From the NCBI GenBank assembly GCA_039028635.1, contig JBCCHV010000015.1:1-64000 (forward strand): DNA of 64,000 nt, read 5' to 3'. Below the pieces are notes generated by a model that did no database searches, was not told the DNA's origin, and saw only the letters and a list, made by a program, of their open reading frames with translations. Below are positions 16,624-25,458 of the stretch, in pieces. The number at the start of each line of letters is the position of its first letter. Position 1 is the stretch's first letter. Origin of the DNA: Acidobacteriota bacterium (GTDB lineage Bacteria > Acidobacteriota > Thermoanaerobaculia > Multivoradales > JBCCEF01). A program made the position numbers and the translations under genes.

Positions 16624-17527
16624 GGGCGTCAAGAAAGCGGGGACGGTAGCGTTGGTGGGGCGGCCCAACGCCGGCAAGTCGACGCTGATGAATCAACTCA
16701 TTCGGGAGAAGGTGGCGATCGTTTCGGACAAGCCTCAGACGACGCGCCATCGCCTGGTCGGGATCCTCAACGACGAGCGCGGTCAGATCGTGTTTCACGA
16801 CACGCCCGGCGTGCACAAGCCGCTGCACCGCATGAATCGTCAGATGGTGAGCGTTGCCATGGATGCCCTCAACGGCGCCGACATCGTCTGCCTGCTGGTC
16901 GATGCCAGCACCTCCCACGGCTCCGGCGAGCAGCAGCTCCTGGAGACGGTGCTGCGGGCCGAAAGCCCCAAGCTGGTGATCCTCAACAAGATCGATCTGG
17001 TCAACAAGGGGCGCCTGTTGCCGCGCATGGAGCTCTATGCCGAGGCCGGCGACTTCCAGGAGATCGTTCCGATCAGCGCCCTCACCGGCGATGGCCGGGA
17101 GGTGCTGCTCGATCTGCTGTTCGACCTGCTACCGCCTGGCGAGCCGCTCTACGATCCCGAGCTCTTGACGGTCCATCCGGACCGCTTCCTGGTGGCCGAG
17201 CGCATCCGCGAAAAGGTCCTCGAGCACACCCGCGACGAGCTGCCCTTCACCACCGCGGTCTTGCTCGATGCCTGGCAAGAGGAGGGCGCCGGCCTGGTGC
17301 GGATCTTCGCCTCCATTCTGGTCGAGAGGCCAGGGCAGAAAAAGATCCTGATCGGTCGCCAGGGCAGCATGATCAAAAAGGTCGGTACCGCCGCCCGCAA
17401 AGACCTCGAAGAGCTCCTCGGGCGGCGGGTCTACCTCGACCTCCAGGTCAAGCACGAGCCCGACTGGCGCGAAAACCGCCGCATCCTCGGCGACCTAGAG
17501 CGCGACCTTTGGGCCGACCTGGGTTAG
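16616..17527 (+). CDS. era: Ribosome assembly GTPase Era
   Basis: This 303-residue GTPase assists 30S subunit maturation. G motifs are GRPNAGKSTLMNQLI (G1), the TTRH switch I, DTPGVHKP (G3), NKIDLV (G4) and SAL (G5). The C-terminal KH domain contains KKILIGRQGSMIKKVGT. It overlaps corC by 8 nt and ends the operon that begins with phoH. The hairpin array begins directly downstream. Confidence 0.97.
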   Translation: MTEGVKKAGTVALVGRPNAGKSTLMNQLIREKVAIVSDKPQTTRHRLVGILNDERGQIVFHDTPGVHKPLHRMNRQMVSVAMDALNGADIVCLLVDASTSHGSGEQQLLETVLRAESPKLVILNKIDLVNKGRLLPRMELYAEAGDFQEIVPISALTGDGREVLLDLLFDLLPPGEPLYDPELLTVHPDRFLVAERIREKVLEHTRDELPFTTAVLLDAWQEEGAGLVRIFASILVERPGQKKILIGRQGSMIKKVGTAARKDLEELLGRRVYLDLQVKHEPDWRENRRILGDLERDLWADLG

Positions 17528-17530
17528 GGA

Positions 17531-17961
17531 TTCAGGGGGCCGCCGGCGGGAGCCTTGAGCGCAAGGCGGCGCCTTCGGCGCCGAGGACGGGCTGCCCTGG
17601 ATAGGGGTGAAGGCGCGCGACATGCGCGCGCGCCCGCGGAAGGCCTTTAGCCCAAGAATGCCTCAAGAAATCGAAGCCGTCTGCTACCCAGCAGTCGGCT
17701 CCCGAGCCCGATGAGGGCGAGGCGGCGCCTTTGGCGCCGAGGTCGGGGCCGCCCTGGATGGGGGTGAAGGCGCTCGACAGTCGCGCAATCGTGCGGTGGC
17801 CCTTGAGCGCAAGAACGCCTCAAGAGAGCGAAGCCGTCTGCTATCAAGCAGACGGCTCTCAAGCCCGATGAGGGCGAGGCGGCGCCTTTGGCGCCGAGGA
17901 TGGGGGTGAAGCCGCACGACATGTGCGTGCGGCCGAGGGGGGCGCCTTTAGCCCCCCTGAA
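17531..17961. repeat. Tandem array of about 157-bp hairpin-rich units
   Basis: This stretch has no credible gene. Two full units (about 17559-17713 and 17714-17870) and part of a third (17871 onward) repeat with a period of 156-157 bp, each opening with GGCGGCGCCTT(T/C)GGCGCCGAG. Each unit contains GGGGTGAAG followed by a hairpin around CGACA (clear in units 1 and 3, degenerate in unit 2). Units 1 and 2 also have a second hairpin with arms based on AGCCGTCTGC. Stem sequences differ between units but mostly stay paired. The array is bracketed by TTCAGGGGGC at its start and GCCCCCCTGAA at its end. It may be transcribed as structured RNA or may be a palindromic DNA repeat. Confidence 0.7.
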
Positions 17962-17968
17962 ACAGACA

Positions 17969-18019
17969 GCCAGCAGGCGCTGAGCAAGTCGCCGCACGAC
18001 TTGCTCAGCCGCCTGCTAG
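17969..18019. repeat. Hairpin end of the CTAG inverted-repeat family
   Basis: AGCAGGCGCTGAGCAAGTCG pairs with CGACTTGCTCAGCCGCCTGCT around a short loop, and CTAG follows at 18016-18019. It is the counterpart of 179-228, with a different stem tip that remains paired. The CTA of CTAG is the complement of the TAG stop of the gene at 18016-18198, so the element sits on that gene's stop codon. Confidence 0.65.
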
Positions 18020-18198
18020 CAGTGCAGGCAGCGGATTTCCTGGAAGATCTGCTCCTGGTCTCCATCCGCCATTGCGAAATCGATCAGGGCTCGGATCGCC
18101 TTGCCGGTGTCCGGCAGGCCGTGTTCTTCGACCATCTTCTCGAGCCAGTCGACCTGGCCCAGGTGGAGTTCGATCTCGACGGTCTGCTTGGCACTCAT
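18016..18198 (-). CDS. Small conserved-looking protein with C-terminal CxxC
   Basis: This 60-residue protein is of unknown function. The N-terminal strand (KQTVEIELHL) is followed by two helices (VDWLEKMVEEHGL, KAIRALIDFAMAD), a layout like ribbon-helix-helix proteins, and it ends in IRCLHC with a CxxC. The ATG at 18198 has AAGGAG with good spacing, and the codon use looks genuine. The TAG stop is provided by the repeat element. No toxin-like neighbour is present, so an antitoxin role is not supported. Confidence 0.65.
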   Translation of the reverse strand: MSAKQTVEIELHLGQVDWLEKMVEEHGLPDTGKAIRALIDFAMADGDQEQIFQEIRCLHC

Positions 18199-18395
18199 GG
18201 CATATCTCCTTGGGGTTCTGATCCCTCGATTCTAAGTTTCAAAGTGCGTCGAAAGACGCGGCTCAAGACCTTCTAATCTGGCGATTATTCGATTGCCGCA
18301 TGAATCTCGCTTTCCTTCGTTAGAGGGGAGTGTCTTCCTTTTCCGGGGCCACGGCAAGAGGAGATTGAGATGATCGAAGCGCGATCGCAGATTTT

Positions 18396-19790
18396 TTGGC
18401 AGATACCGGGTCCGGGGACCGCCGCGTGCTGCTAGCCGATCCCACTGCCAAGGTGATTCGCGGTGCGACCTCGAAGTGGCCGGCCACCGCCCGGCGTCGC
18501 GGGCTCCAGGGATCTGGCGCAGGGGCTTCGACGGCGGTCATCGTTGGCGGTGGACCGGCCGGCTTGCTCGCGGCTCTCGCCCTCGAGGGCCGCTTCGAGC
18601 GCCGCATCGTGATCGAGCGGGGACAGCCGTCCTGCGCCGCAGAGGCGCCGGCGTTGCTGTTCGCGGGCTGTATGGCGCCGCTCGAAGATCTCTGTCCCGG
18701 TCTGCCGGCGGAGCTGGTCGCTGCCGGTGCGGTGCCTTTCGATGCCAGCGGTGACTTCCGCTGGACTCAGCGAGGCCGAACGGCCGGTGGCTATCGCACG
18801 GGCATCGAGGTCTTGGCGGTGAGCCGGCGGCTGCTGTCGCAGGTTCTGCGTCGGCGACTGGACGGGCAGCCGGCGGTGGAGTTCCATCGCGGCTCCGAGG
18901 TCGTCGGCCTCGACCTGGATGACTGCCGAGACTGTATTCGCGGCGTCTTCCTGCGCCCTCTGGACAGCTACGGGGCGCGCAATAGCGGCAGCGACGAGAC
19001 CTGGATCGGTGCCGATCTGGTGGTCGATGCTGGCGGTCACCGTGGGCAGTCGCCGGAGTGGTTGCGGCACCTCGGTTTGCCGATGCCCGAGGAGAGAGTC
19101 CTCGGGCGGCAGATCGCCGTGACCATTCAGGTGTTCCGCTGGCGCCGGCCGGAGCAGGCTCCCTCGGCGGCGTTGTTGGTCGATGCCCCGGGAGGCTCGT
19201 CGGCCCTCTATCCGATCGAGGAGGGGCGATGGGTCGCCATGGTCGGGGCGCGCTCGGGCTTCGATTCGCGCTTCGACCCCGGCCTCGCCATCGAGCAGGG
19301 GGCGTTGGCTCAGTCCTTACGTCATGGCGAGGCGTTGGGCGCGGCGAGATCCTGGCGCAGCGTTCGGCCGTCGAGGTTGGACTTCGGGGGCGGCATGGGC
19401 CGCGCCGCCAGCGGCCCCGCTGGATTCGTGGCACTGGGAGCTTCACTGGCGGCCTTCGATCCCCTGTTCGATCCCGGTTTCAGCGTTTCCGTCGCCACCG
19501 CGCTGGCTCTGCGCCGGCACACCGGAGAGGACTACCGGCTGCTCCGGCCGGCCCGCTGGTGGCGGCGAGCGCAGCCGGCGATTCGTCGCGCCACTCGCGC
19601 TGCCGCCATCCGCGATCTCGATCCAGCCGAGGGGCAGGGGCAACGGCTGCTGCGCCGAGCCCTCGCTCAGGCGGTGCGCCGGCCGGCCTTGGGGGCGCGG
19701 GTCTTCCGGGTCTGGCAGCTGGTCGATCGGCCCGCGGGACTGCTCCTACCGGCACTCTACGGCTCCCTCTTGGAGGCCGCTCGCGGCTGA
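18396..19790 (+). CDS. FAD-dependent oxidoreductase (monooxygenase/epoxidase-like)
   Basis: This flavoprotein of up to 464 residues has the dinucleotide-binding motif VIVGGGPAGLLAALALEG near residue 50 and a second FAD motif (GFVALGASLAAFDPLFDPG) near residue 345. Between them is DLVVDAGGHRG, typical of the group that includes squalene-epoxidase-like and tryptophan-halogenase-like proteins. The substrate is unknown. The start is uncertain: the TTG at 18396 is the longest option, with in-frame GTGs at 18426 and 18453, and the flavin motif suggests the true N-terminus is later. A well-placed AAGAGGAG drives an ATG at 18370 in another frame, opening a 22-codon ORF that ends inside this gene at 18438. 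It converges on glnS. Confidence 0.75.
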   Translation: MADTGSGDRRVLLADPTAKVIRGATSKWPATARRRGLQGSGAGASTAVIVGGGPAGLLAALALEGRFERRIVIERGQPSCAAEAPALLFAGCMAPLEDLCPGLPAELVAAGAVPFDASGDFRWTQRGRTAGGYRTGIEVLAVSRRLLSQVLRRRLDGQPAVEFHRGSEVVGLDLDDCRDCIRGVFLRPLDSYGARNSGSDETWIGADLVVDAGGHRGQSPEWLRHLGLPMPEERVLGRQIAVTIQVFRWRRPEQAPSAALLVDAPGGSSALYPIEEGRWVAMVGARSGFDSRFDPGLAIEQGALAQSLRHGEALGAARSWRSVRPSRLDFGGGMGRAASGPAGFVALGASLAAFDPLFDPGFSVSVATALALRRHTGEDYRLLRPARWWRRAQPAIRRATRAAAIRDLDPAEGQGQRLLRRALAQAVRRPALGARVFRVWQLVDRPAGLLLPALYGSLLEAARG

Positions 19791-19829
19791 CCGCGCGGGC
19801 TCTGGGCCTCGGCCGTCGGCGTTAAGGCC

Positions 19830-22118
19830 CTATGGCCGGCTCAAGGACTCGGTGAGCAGCTCACGGACCAGGCCGGGATTGGCGGCGCCCTTGGTCGCTT
19901 GCATCACCTGGCCGACGAAGAAACCGAACAGCGCCTGCTTGCCGCCGCGGAAGGCTTCGACCTCCGCCGGGCGGCCTGCCAAGATCTCGGCGACGACCTC
20001 GGCGAGGGCCTCGCGATCGTCGATCTGGGCCAGTCCCTCGCGGGCCACGATCTCCGCCGGCCGACCCTTCCCGGCGACTACCGCCGCGAAGACCTGCTTG
20101 GCGGCACGGCCGGTGATGGTGCCCTTTTCCAGCATCGCCACGATCTCACCGACGTCGCGACCATCGAGAGAGGAGTCGCTCTCCTTGACCGCTGCCAGAG
20201 CCTCGTTGATCACCCAGTTGGCGACCGGCTGAGGGAAGTTCGCCACCGCCAGGGCATCGGCGAACAGGCGCGCCGCGCTCGGCTCCGCGACCAGCACCTC
20301 GGCGCTGGCGGTGGCGAGGCCGTGCTGCTCTCGGTAGGCGGTGATCGCCGCCTGCTCGGCTGCTGTCCAGGTCTTCTCGCTAGCCGCTGCGGCCGGTGCC
20401 GGAAACGGCTTCTTCGGACGGGACTTCGCCTTGGCCGGCGCCTGCCCCTTGGCCTTGGCCCAGGAGTCGCGCAGCGGCACGATGCGGTTGAACACCGGGG
20501 CACCGGGCCGGCTGCTCTCCGGCTCGAGATAGAAGTAACCGTGGCGCTCGAACTGAAAGCGATCGCCGGCCGCGGCGGTGGCCAGGCTGGGCTCGATGCG
20601 AGCCGCGCTCACGATCTCGAGGGAGTCGGGGTTGAGGTGCTGCTTGAAGTCGACCCCGCCGCTGCCCGGCTGCTCGACCTTGAACAGGCGGTCGTAGACC
20701 CGGATCTCGGCCGGAAGGGAGTGGGGCGCCGACACCCAGTGGATGGTGCCCCGCACCTTGCGACCGTCCGGTGCCGTGCCGCCGCGGCTGGCGGGATCGT
20801 AGGAGCAGCGCAGCTCGATCACCTCGCCGCTGTCGGGATCTTTGATGACTTCGTCGCAGCGCACCAGATAGGCGTAGCGCAGTCGCACTTCCCGTCCCGG
20901 GGCGAGGCGGTGAAACCCCTTGGGAGGATCCTCGGCGAAGTCCGCCCGCTCGATGAAGAGCTGGCGCGAGAAGGGCACCGGCCGGCTGCCTTCGGCGGCG
21001 ACATCGTGGGGAAAGGACGGGGCGTCGAGCTCGTCGACCTCGCCTTCCGGGAAGTTGGTGATCACCACTTTGAGCGGATCGAGGACCGCCATCACTCGCG
21101 GTGCCGTGGGGTTGAGGTCGTCGCGGATGGCGTGCTCGAGCTGGGCGACGTCGACCACACTGTTGCTCTTGGCGACGCCGATGCGGTCGCAGAAGGCGCG
21201 AATCGCCGACGCCGTGTAGCCGCGGCGCCGGTAGCCCGAGAGGGTCGGCATGCGGGGGTCGTCCCAGCCCGAGACATGGCCGTCCTGGACGAGCTGCAGC
21301 AGCTTGCGCTTGCTGAGCACGGTGTAGTTCATGAACAGGCGGGCGAACTCGATCTGCACCGGGCGGTAGCGGGTGCGGCTGTGGTCGAGCACCCAATCGT
21401 AGATATCGCGGTTGTTTTCGAACTCGAGGGTGCAGAGGGAGTGGGTGATGCCCTCCTGCTCATCGGAAAGGCAGTGAGCGAAGTCGTACATCGGGTAGAT
21501 GCACCACTCGGAGCCGGTGCGGTAGTGGTGGTGATGGCGGATGCGGTAGAGGAGCGGGTCGCGCATCTTCATGTTGGCCGCCGCCATGTCGATCTTGGCT
21601 CGCAACGTGTAAGTGCCGTCGGCGAACTCGCCGGCGCGCATGCGGGCGAAGAGATCGAGGTTCTCGGCGATCGGGCGATCGCGGTCCGGGCTCGGCCGGC
21701 CGGGCTCGGTGACGGTGCCGCGGTAGTCGCGGATCTCGTCCTCGGAGAGACCGTCGACGTAGGCGAGGCCCGCCTCGATCAGGTGGACCGCGTGCCGGTA
21801 GAGGAGCTCGAAGTAGTCCGAGGCGAAGAACAGCTTGTCGTGCCAGTCGAAGCCCAGCCAGCGGATGTCGCGCTGGATCGACTCGACGTACTCGGGATCT
21901 TCAGTACTGGGATTGGTGTCGTCGAACCGCAGGTGGCAGACGGCTCCCGGGAACTCCTCGGCGATGCCGAAATTGAGGCAGATCGACTTGGCGTGGCCGA
22001 TGTGGAGGTAGCCGTTCGGCTCCGGTGGAAAGCGAGTGACGACCCGGCCGTCGTTCTTGTCGGCGGCGAGGTCGCTGGTGATGCCGGAGCGGATGAAATC
22101 GAGTGGGCGGTCAGTCAC
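19830..22118 (-). CDS. glnS: Glutaminyl-tRNA synthetase with C-terminal YqeY/GatB domain
   Basis: This 762-residue enzyme charges tRNA-Gln. The catalytic domain has the class I HIGH motif in [17 protein letters not shown] (near residue 40), RFDDTNP near 84, and LSKRKL (KMSKS equivalent) near 269, followed by the anticodon-binding barrels to about residue 560. After a lysine/alanine-rich linker, residues about 600-755 form a helical YqeY/GatB-type tail ([29 protein letters not shown]). The same appended domain is known in Deinococcus GlnRS, where it aids tRNA binding. The GTG start has AGGAG upstream. Confidence 0.95.
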   Translation of the reverse strand: MTDRPLDFIRSGITSDLAADKNDGRVVTRFPPEPNGYLHIGHAKSICLNFGIAEEFPGAVCHLRFDDTNPSTEDPEYVESIQRDIRWLGFDWHDKLFFASDYFELLYRHAVHLIEAGLAYVDGLSEDEIRDYRGTVTEPGRPSPDRDRPIAENLDLFARMRAGEFADGTYTLRAKIDMAAANMKMRDPLLYRIRHHHHYRTGSEWCIYPMYDFAHCLSDEQEGITHSLCTLEFENNRDIYDWVLDHSRTRYRPVQIEFARLFMNYTVLSKRKLLQLVQDGHVSGWDDPRMPTLSGYRRRGYTASAIRAFCDRIGVAKSNSVVDVAQLEHAIRDDLNPTAPRVMAVLDPLKVVITNFPEGEVDELDAPSFPHDVAAEGSRPVPFSRQLFIERADFAEDPPKGFHRLAPGREVRLRYAYLVRCDEVIKDPDSGEVIELRCSYDPASRGGTAPDGRKVRGTIHWVSAPHSLPAEIRVYDRLFKVEQPGSGGVDFKQHLNPDSLEIVSAARIEPSLATAAAGDRFQFERHGYFYLEPESSRPGAPVFNRIVPLRDSWAKAKGQAPAKAKSRPKKPFPAPAAAASEKTWTAAEQAAITAYREQHGLATASAEVLVAEPSAARLFADALAVANFPQPVANWVINEALAAVKESDSSLDGRDVGEIVAMLEKGTITGRAAKQVFAAVVAGKGRPAEIVAREGLAQIDDREALAEVVAEILAGRPAEVEAFRGGKQALFGFFVGQVMQATKGAANPGLVRELLTESLSRP

Positions 22119-22164
22119 GGAGGTCTCCTGGTTGCAGCAACGGACCGCTTACCCTATAGCAAAG

Positions 22165-22194
22165 CTCCGGAGCCGGCCAACGCCGACTCCGGAG
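22165..22194 (-). terminator. Hairpin between the DUF418 gene and glnS
   Basis: A 13-bp stem with one mismatch (CTCCGGAGCCGGC/GCCGACTCCGGAG) lies 8 nt beyond the DUF418 stop on the minus strand. The T-run after it is weak (CTTTGCT), so it may be a Rho-assisted or bifunctional terminator. A TATAGG box for glnS follows. Confidence 0.5.
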
Positions 22195-22201
22195 GGCTCC
22201 T

Positions 22202-23479
22202 TCAGCGCCGCATTGGTTGCAGCTTGCCGTAGGTCATGGAGCGCCACAGCCACTCCACGGGTCCGAAACGGAAGCGGCCGAGCCACCAGTGGCTGAACAG
22301 GATCTGAAGGCCGAACATGACGAAGGTCAACCCCAGGCCGACGACCGTCGGCACGCGCCCGTAGAGGGCGCCGCCGTAGCTGTAGGAGAGGGTCGTGAAG
22401 ACCAGCGAATGGCTGAGATAGTTGGTCAGGGCCATGCGACCGACCGGTATCAGAGGCGACAGGAGCTTCGCTCCACGGGGCGTCTGGACCGCCAAGACCA
22501 CCGCGAAGATGTAGAAGAAGCACATCACCGGGCTACCGAGGCCGAGGCCGACGACGGAGGCCATGTTCCACCAGGACGGCTCCATCGGCGAGCCCTGCAT
22601 GCCGGCGAAGACGAACAACCCGTTGGTCAGGACGCCGACCACCAGGAGGGGCCAGATCCAACGTCGGACCATGGGCAGAAACTCCTCCGGTCGGCGAAAG
22701 AAGCCGATTTTTCCGAACAGTAAGCCGAGAAGGAACATCGCGAGCACGCTGGGTGCGGCGACCAGCGCGATGAGGTACTGGAACGAAGTCTCCTTGGCGC
22801 GGGCCAGGAACACCTCACCGACGGTGCCTTGGGAGTAGGCCGCCTGGGAGCTGGCGATGGCCTCGTCCATCGAGCGCTGACGCTCGGCGTTCTGCTCGGC
22901 GATCTGTTCTGCCATCTCCGGAATTCCGGCGACGGCTACCTGGATGATGCCGCCGACGAGCTGCAGCACCGGAAAGATCAAGAGCAGCACGACGGCCCAG
23001 ATCTTGAGCGTCTTCGGCTTGCAGTTGCGGAATGCGATCAGCAGAAAGCCGAGCATCGAGTAGAGGAAGAGGATGTCCCCGAACCACAGCAGGTAGCCGT
23101 GGCAGAGGGCGATGAGCAGGAGGAAGAACATGCGGCGGGCAAAGAAGCCACCGATCTTGCGGCCCTTGGCCTCGGCCCGCTCCATCTGGATCGCCAGGCC
23201 CATGCCGAAGAGAAAAGAGAACAGGGTGTAGAACTTGCCCTGGGCGAAGAACTGGATGATCACCCGGGCCACCACGTTGGACGGGCCGTCCCACCAGTGC
23301 GAGTTGGTGAACATGGTGGCGAAGGGCGCGAAGAAGAGCGCCATGTTGACCATCAAGATGCCGAGGATCGCCAGGCCGCGCAGCATGTCGAGGACCTCGA
23401 TCCTCTCCGGGCTGCTGACCGGGCTGAGCTTTTCCGGAACGGTCGGGTTCTCGCCGACCGGTAGTGTCGCTTCAGACAT
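22202..23479 (-). CDS. DUF418 family membrane protein (YeiB-like)
   Basis: This 425-residue polytopic membrane protein has about nine hydrophobic segments. The N-terminal motif RIEVLDMLRGLAILGILMVN and the C-terminal DUF418 block (PVGRMALTNYLSHS, FSHWWLGRFRFGPVEWLWRS) are typical of the YeiB/DUF418 family, related to heparan-alpha-glucosaminide acyltransferases. The transported or modified substrate is unknown. The ATG at 23479 has GGAGGG about 6 nt upstream. The gene is divergent from the small membrane protein gene at 23732 across a 252-bp gap in which I see no further feature. Confidence 0.88.
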   Translation of the reverse strand: MSEATLPVGENPTVPEKLSPVSSPERIEVLDMLRGLAILGILMVNMALFFAPFATMFTNSHWWDGPSNVVARVIIQFFAQGKFYTLFSFLFGMGLAIQMERAEAKGRKIGGFFARRMFFLLLIALCHGYLLWFGDILFLYSMLGFLLIAFRNCKPKTLKIWAVVLLLIFPVLQLVGGIIQVAVAGIPEMAEQIAEQNAERQRSMDEAIASSQAAYSQGTVGEVFLARAKETSFQYLIALVAAPSVLAMFLLGLLFGKIGFFRRPEEFLPMVRRWIWPLLVVGVLTNGLFVFAGMQGSPMEPSWWNMASVVGLGLGSPVMCFFYIFAVVLAVQTPRGAKLLSPLIPVGRMALTNYLSHSLVFTTLSYSYGGALYGRVPTVVGLGLTFVMFGLQILFSHWWLGRFRFGPVEWLWRSMTYGKLQPMRR

Positions 23480-23731
23480 TCGGGTCCCTCCCCATTGTGG
23501 ATCCGCCGCGGACGCCAGCGGTCGGAAGTTGTTACGCAGACGAAGCGGCGAGGTTCGGGGTCGCGGCGGTCGCGCCTCGCGCCGGCCCCGCGGGCCCTCG
23601 CCTTGGACGTCTGTCTTCCGAGGTTGCGAGGTCGATCACGGCCATGCCATAGGATGGGCCCATCCTGACATGAACGGCCCTGCGGGGCACCGGACGGTCG
23701 GCGTCGCCGGCCGAGGAAGGGGAAGAACGCG

Positions 23732-24190
23732 ATGCTTCGAGCGACCGCCGCCGTCGTCGCCGGCTACATCACCATGGTGGTCTGGGTGATGGTGACCCTG
23801 ACCATCGCCTGGGTGGCGGTGGGTCCCAGCTTCGCTTTCCAGGATGGCACGGTCAACGTCACCGCCGGCTGGTTGGCAATCAACCTGCCCCTGGGATTGG
23901 TGGGAGCCATCTTCGGCGGCTTCATCACCGCCTGGGTGGGCCGTTCCTGGGGGCCGGTCAAGGCTCTGATGGTGGTGATCGTGGTGGTCAGCGTGCTCTC
24001 GATGTTGGTGCAGGGCAGCAAGCCGGAGGTCCCGGCGGATCTCGATCTGAGCTCCCTCGAGGCCGCCAGCTATGCCCAGCAGCCGGGGTGGTACGCGGTC
24101 GTCGTGGCGCTGGTCGGGGTGGTCGGGGTCTACCTCGGTGGCGGGCTGCGCCTACGTCCCGGCAAGGCCAGCGAGGTCACTCCCGAGTGA
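23732..24190 (+). CDS. Small four-helix membrane protein of unknown function
   Basis: This 152-residue protein has hydrophobic segments near residues 5-30, 46-66, 72-93 and 122-140, separated by short polar loops, and a basic C-terminus. I recognise no family motif. The ATG at 23732 has a purine-rich GAGGAAGGGGAAG upstream. Its last 14 nt overlap the convergent serine hydrolase gene, leaving no terminator between them. Confidence 0.7.
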   Translation: MLRATAAVVAGYITMVVWVMVTLTIAWVAVGPSFAFQDGTVNVTAGWLAINLPLGLVGAIFGGFITAWVGRSWGPVKALMVVIVVVSVLSMLVQGSKPEVPADLDLSSLEAASYAQQPGWYAVVVALVGVVGVYLGGGLRLRPGKASEVTPE

Positions 24191-25385
24191 GGTGCTCGAG
24201 GACCTCACGCACCGCATCCTGACCCCGAGGAGCGCCGGAGTTGGTGGCCACCACCGCCACCAGATCGCGCTCCGGCAGAACCCGGACAGCGGCGAGAAAG
24301 GCCGTGTTGCTTCCGGCGTGGGCCAAGGTACGGTGGCCCTTGGAGTCCCGCTTGACGCCCCATCCGAGAGCGTATTCCTGGTTTCGGGAGTCCTCGTGCA
24401 GGCGCGCGAAGGTGGTCTTGGCGAGCAGAGTGCCCTCGCCGCGGGCACCCCTCAGGTGGAACGTCCCCCAGGTGAGAAAGTCGAGAATCGTGGCGTGCAC
24501 CGTGCCCGCCGGGCCGAGGACCGGCGGGTTGTCGGCGAACGGCCCGGGGCCGACCGGCAAGGGAATGCCGAAGAGCTCGCGGTGCCCCCAGGGTTGGTCG
24601 ACGGCGCCCACCGTTCCTGGCGGGCCGAACCCCGCCGAGGTCATGCCGAGGGGGGCGAACAGGCGCTCTTGGAGGAGCTCCTCCCACGGTCGGCCGGTGA
24701 TCGCCTCGGCGACGGCCCCGGCGATGATGTAGCCCTCGTTGGAGTACTCCATGCGGCGGCCCGGAGGGTGCTTCGGAGGGATGGCCAGGATGTTGGTCAG
24801 AGCTTCCCGGCGCTGCTCGTCGAGGGGGCCGGTGAGGCCTCGCAGCATCGCCATCTGCTGGCGGTCCGGGCGTCGATCGTCGCCGAGGCCGGAACGGTGG
24901 AGGAGGAGTTGCTCGACGGTGACCTCGCGGTAGGCCGGAGCGAAGCCGGCGGCGAGGTCCGGGAAGACCTCGCCGAGGGTGGAGCTCCAGGCCAGGTCGC
25001 CGGCCTCGACCGACAGCGCCAGCAGGGTGGCGGTCATCGCCTTGGTGCAGGAACCGAGGTGAAAGCGGTCGTCGAGCTCGATGGCCTGATGGCTGCCCGC
25101 CCGGCGCACCCCCACGGCGCCGGCTGCGAGGGGGCCGTCGGAGCGACCGAAGGCGGCCGCCAGCGCCGGCAGAGCGTGGCGCTGGCGCACCTCTTCGAGA
25201 TAGCCATCGAGGGAGTCGAGGCCGAGAGGCAGGGCCATGGCCTCGGCCGGCGGCGGGCGACGCTCGGAAGCGGGATCACCGATGCGCTCGACGGTGCGCT
25301 GCCAGCCGTAAGCGCCGACCACCACGACGGCGACGGCGAGGCCGGCACAGCCGGTCAGGCAACCGAAGATCCGTCCCTTGTTCAA
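24177..25385 (-). CDS. Serine hydrolase of the beta-lactamase class C / DD-peptidase fold
   Basis: This 402-residue protein has an N-terminal membrane anchor (residues about 5-25, CLTGCAGLAVAVVVVGAYGW). Active-site motifs are SCTKAM (SxxK) near residue 110, YSNEGY (YxN) near 220, and HAGSN (HxG in place of KTG) near 360. Such enzymes include esterases, D-aminopeptidases and beta-lactamases, and the sequence does not decide between them. The start is a TTG with AGGAG about 9 nt upstream. It is probably exported and held at the membrane. Confidence 0.88.
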   Translation of the reverse strand: MNKGRIFGCLTGCAGLAVAVVVVGAYGWQRTVERIGDPASERRPPPAEAMALPLGLDSLDGYLEEVRQRHALPALAAAFGRSDGPLAAGAVGVRRAGSHQAIELDDRFHLGSCTKAMTATLLALSVEAGDLAWSSTLGEVFPDLAAGFAPAYREVTVEQLLLHRSGLGDDRRPDRQQMAMLRGLTGPLDEQRREALTNILAIPPKHPPGRRMEYSNEGYIIAGAVAEAITGRPWEELLQERLFAPLGMTSAGFGPPGTVGAVDQPWGHRELFGIPLPVGPGPFADNPPVLGPAGTVHATILDFLTWGTFHLRGARGEGTLLAKTTFARLHEDSRNQEYALGWGVKRDSKGHRTLAHAGSNTAFLAAVRVLPERDLVAVVATNSGAPRGQDAVREVLEHLTRE

Positions 25386-25458
25386 CCCTCGATCTCCTGG
25401 GCTGGTTGCGGAGTCGCTCGCGATGCGGGCATTCAGCGCCCGGTGCTCGATGCCGGCG

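Noticed and set aside
17531-17961. Possible CRISPR array
   Set aside because: The repeat period is about 157 bp, the units are similar along their whole length, and no short identical repeats, variable spacers or cas genes are present.
19899-22232. Antisense open frame of over 700 codons opposite glnS
   Set aside because: The minus strand encodes an unmistakable GlnRS. The plus-strand product is a low-complexity shadow.
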